From the NCBI GenBank assembly GCA_026417195.1, contig JAOADS010000115.1:1-7010 (forward strand): a DNA stretch of 7,010 nucleotides, in the 5' to 3' direction. This stretch comes from Ignavibacteria bacterium. Lineage in GTDB: Bacteria > Bacteroidota > Ignavibacteria > Tepidaquicellales > OLB5. Shown here piece by piece: positions 6,450 through 7,010 of the stretch. Made by a program: the position numbers and the translations under genes. The notes beneath the pieces were generated by a model, which was not told the DNA's origin, made no database searches, and saw nothing but the letters and a program-made list of their open reading frames with translations. Numbering within the stretch: position 1 is the first letter of the stretch; each line of letters opens with the position of its first letter.

Positions 6450-7010
6450 TTAATCAAGCGAAACATCTAGGCAGAGCCCCTGAAGTTCCTTTACTAAAAC
6501 ATTAAAAGATTCAGGTATCTGAGGTTCTGGAGTATTTTCACCCTTGATAAGAGTTTCGTATGTTTTTGATCTTCCTGCCACATCATCACTCTTGACTGTC
6601 AGTATTTCCTGTAGTGTATAAGCTGCCCCATAACCTTCAAGTGCCCATACCTCCATCTCTCCGAACCTCTGCCCTCCGAATTGAGCTTTACCGCCCAGAG
6701 GCTGCTGGGTAATCAGTGAATAAGGACCTATTGACCTAGCATGAATTTTGTCATCAGCAAGGTGCGAGAGTTTCATCATGTAAATGTAACCTACAGTAAC
6801 TTCCTGATCAAAACGCTCACCAGTCTGTCCGTCATATAGAACACTTCTTGAGTTAGCAGGTAATCCGGCCTTTTCGAGAATTTTGACTATATCTTCGAAA
6901 CTGGCTCCGTCAAATACCGGAGTAGCAAACTTACATCCAAGTTTCTTAGCAGCCCAGCCCAGTGCAGTTTCATATAGCTGTCCTATATTCATTCTGGACG
7001 GTACACCCAG
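6450..7010 (-). CDS. rpoB: DNA-directed RNA polymerase subunit beta, C-terminal part (5'-truncated by window edge)
   Basis: RpoB forms the RNA polymerase core together with beta', alpha and omega. The window holds its last 186 residues. The frame is open through position 7010, so the ATG at 6992 is internal: the residues before it read LGVPSR, continuing into MNIGQLYET, the invariant LGVPSRMNIGQ block of beta. Further hallmarks follow in order: DGQTGERFD, VTVGYIYMMKLSHLADDKIH, ARSIGPYSLITQQPLGGKAQ, FGGQRFGEMEVWALEGYGAA and LTVKSDDVAGR. The C-terminal clamp-associated end reads PESFNVLVKELQGLCLDVSL and stops at TAA. The GGKAQFGGQRFGE stretch lies near the active centre in known structures. The gene stops 21 bases before the rpoC ATG, the usual rpoB-rpoC operon arrangement. 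Nothing is damaged in the visible part. The identification is certain. Confidence 0.98.
   Translation of the reverse strand: MGVPSRMNIGQLYETALGWAAKKLGCKFATPVFDGASFEDIVKILEKAGLPANSRSVLYDGQTGERFDQEVTVGYIYMMKLSHLADDKIHARSIGPYSLITQQPLGGKAQFGGQRFGEMEVWALEGYGAAYTLQEILTVKSDDVAGRSKTYETLIKGENTPEPQIPESFNVLVKELQGLCLDVSLD

Noticed and set aside
6450..6992. The ATG at 6992 as a true gene start
   Set aside because: The frame continues to the window edge and the preceding residues LGVPSR belong to the invariant RpoB block, so the ATG is internal.

Overview
This is an AT-rich bacterial chromosome segment in which every recognisable gene lies on the minus strand. Read in the direction of transcription (high to low coordinates), the order is: 3' end of rpoB (RNA polymerase beta), rpoC (beta'), a rho-independent terminator, folC (folylpolyglutamate/dihydrofolate synthase), and the 5' part of a membrane-anchored SLT-type lytic transglycosylase that runs off the left edge. 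The plus-strand open frames are shadows of these genes. I see no mobile element, CRISPR array, tRNA or rRNA.

The RpoB and RpoC sequences resemble the Bacteroidetes/Chlorobi/Ignavibacteria (FCB) assemblage. Non-ATG starts (GTG, TTG) and AT-rich leaders without clear Shine-Dalgarno sequences fit that group. This placement rests on remembered family resemblance; a phylum-level call would need a tree.

The notable feature is in rpoC. Its reading frame is open from the ATG at 6428 to a TAA at 2160 except for one in-frame TAA at 4491-4493 (codon 646). The 46 codons after that stop, before the next usable start codon, still encode the conserved beta' secondary-channel coiled coil in the same frame. 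The bridge helix, trigger loop, second zinc site, hybrid-sandwich repeats and C-terminus follow without damage. This therefore looks like a standard 1422-residue beta' interrupted by a single stop codon. A base error in the assembly or a very recent nonsense change is the simplest explanation. A true two-piece beta' or stop-codon readthrough would be more remarkable but is not supported by anything else seen here.

The rpoBC operon ends at a clean hairpin plus T-tract terminator 27 bases after rpoC. folC begins only eight bases past the T-tract, leaving almost no room for its own promoter. folC and the transglycosylase gene are 54 bases apart with no terminator between them and are probably co-transcribed. 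Functionally the window combines core transcription (rpoBC) with folate metabolism and cell-wall turnover; the last two have no obvious functional link to the polymerase genes.
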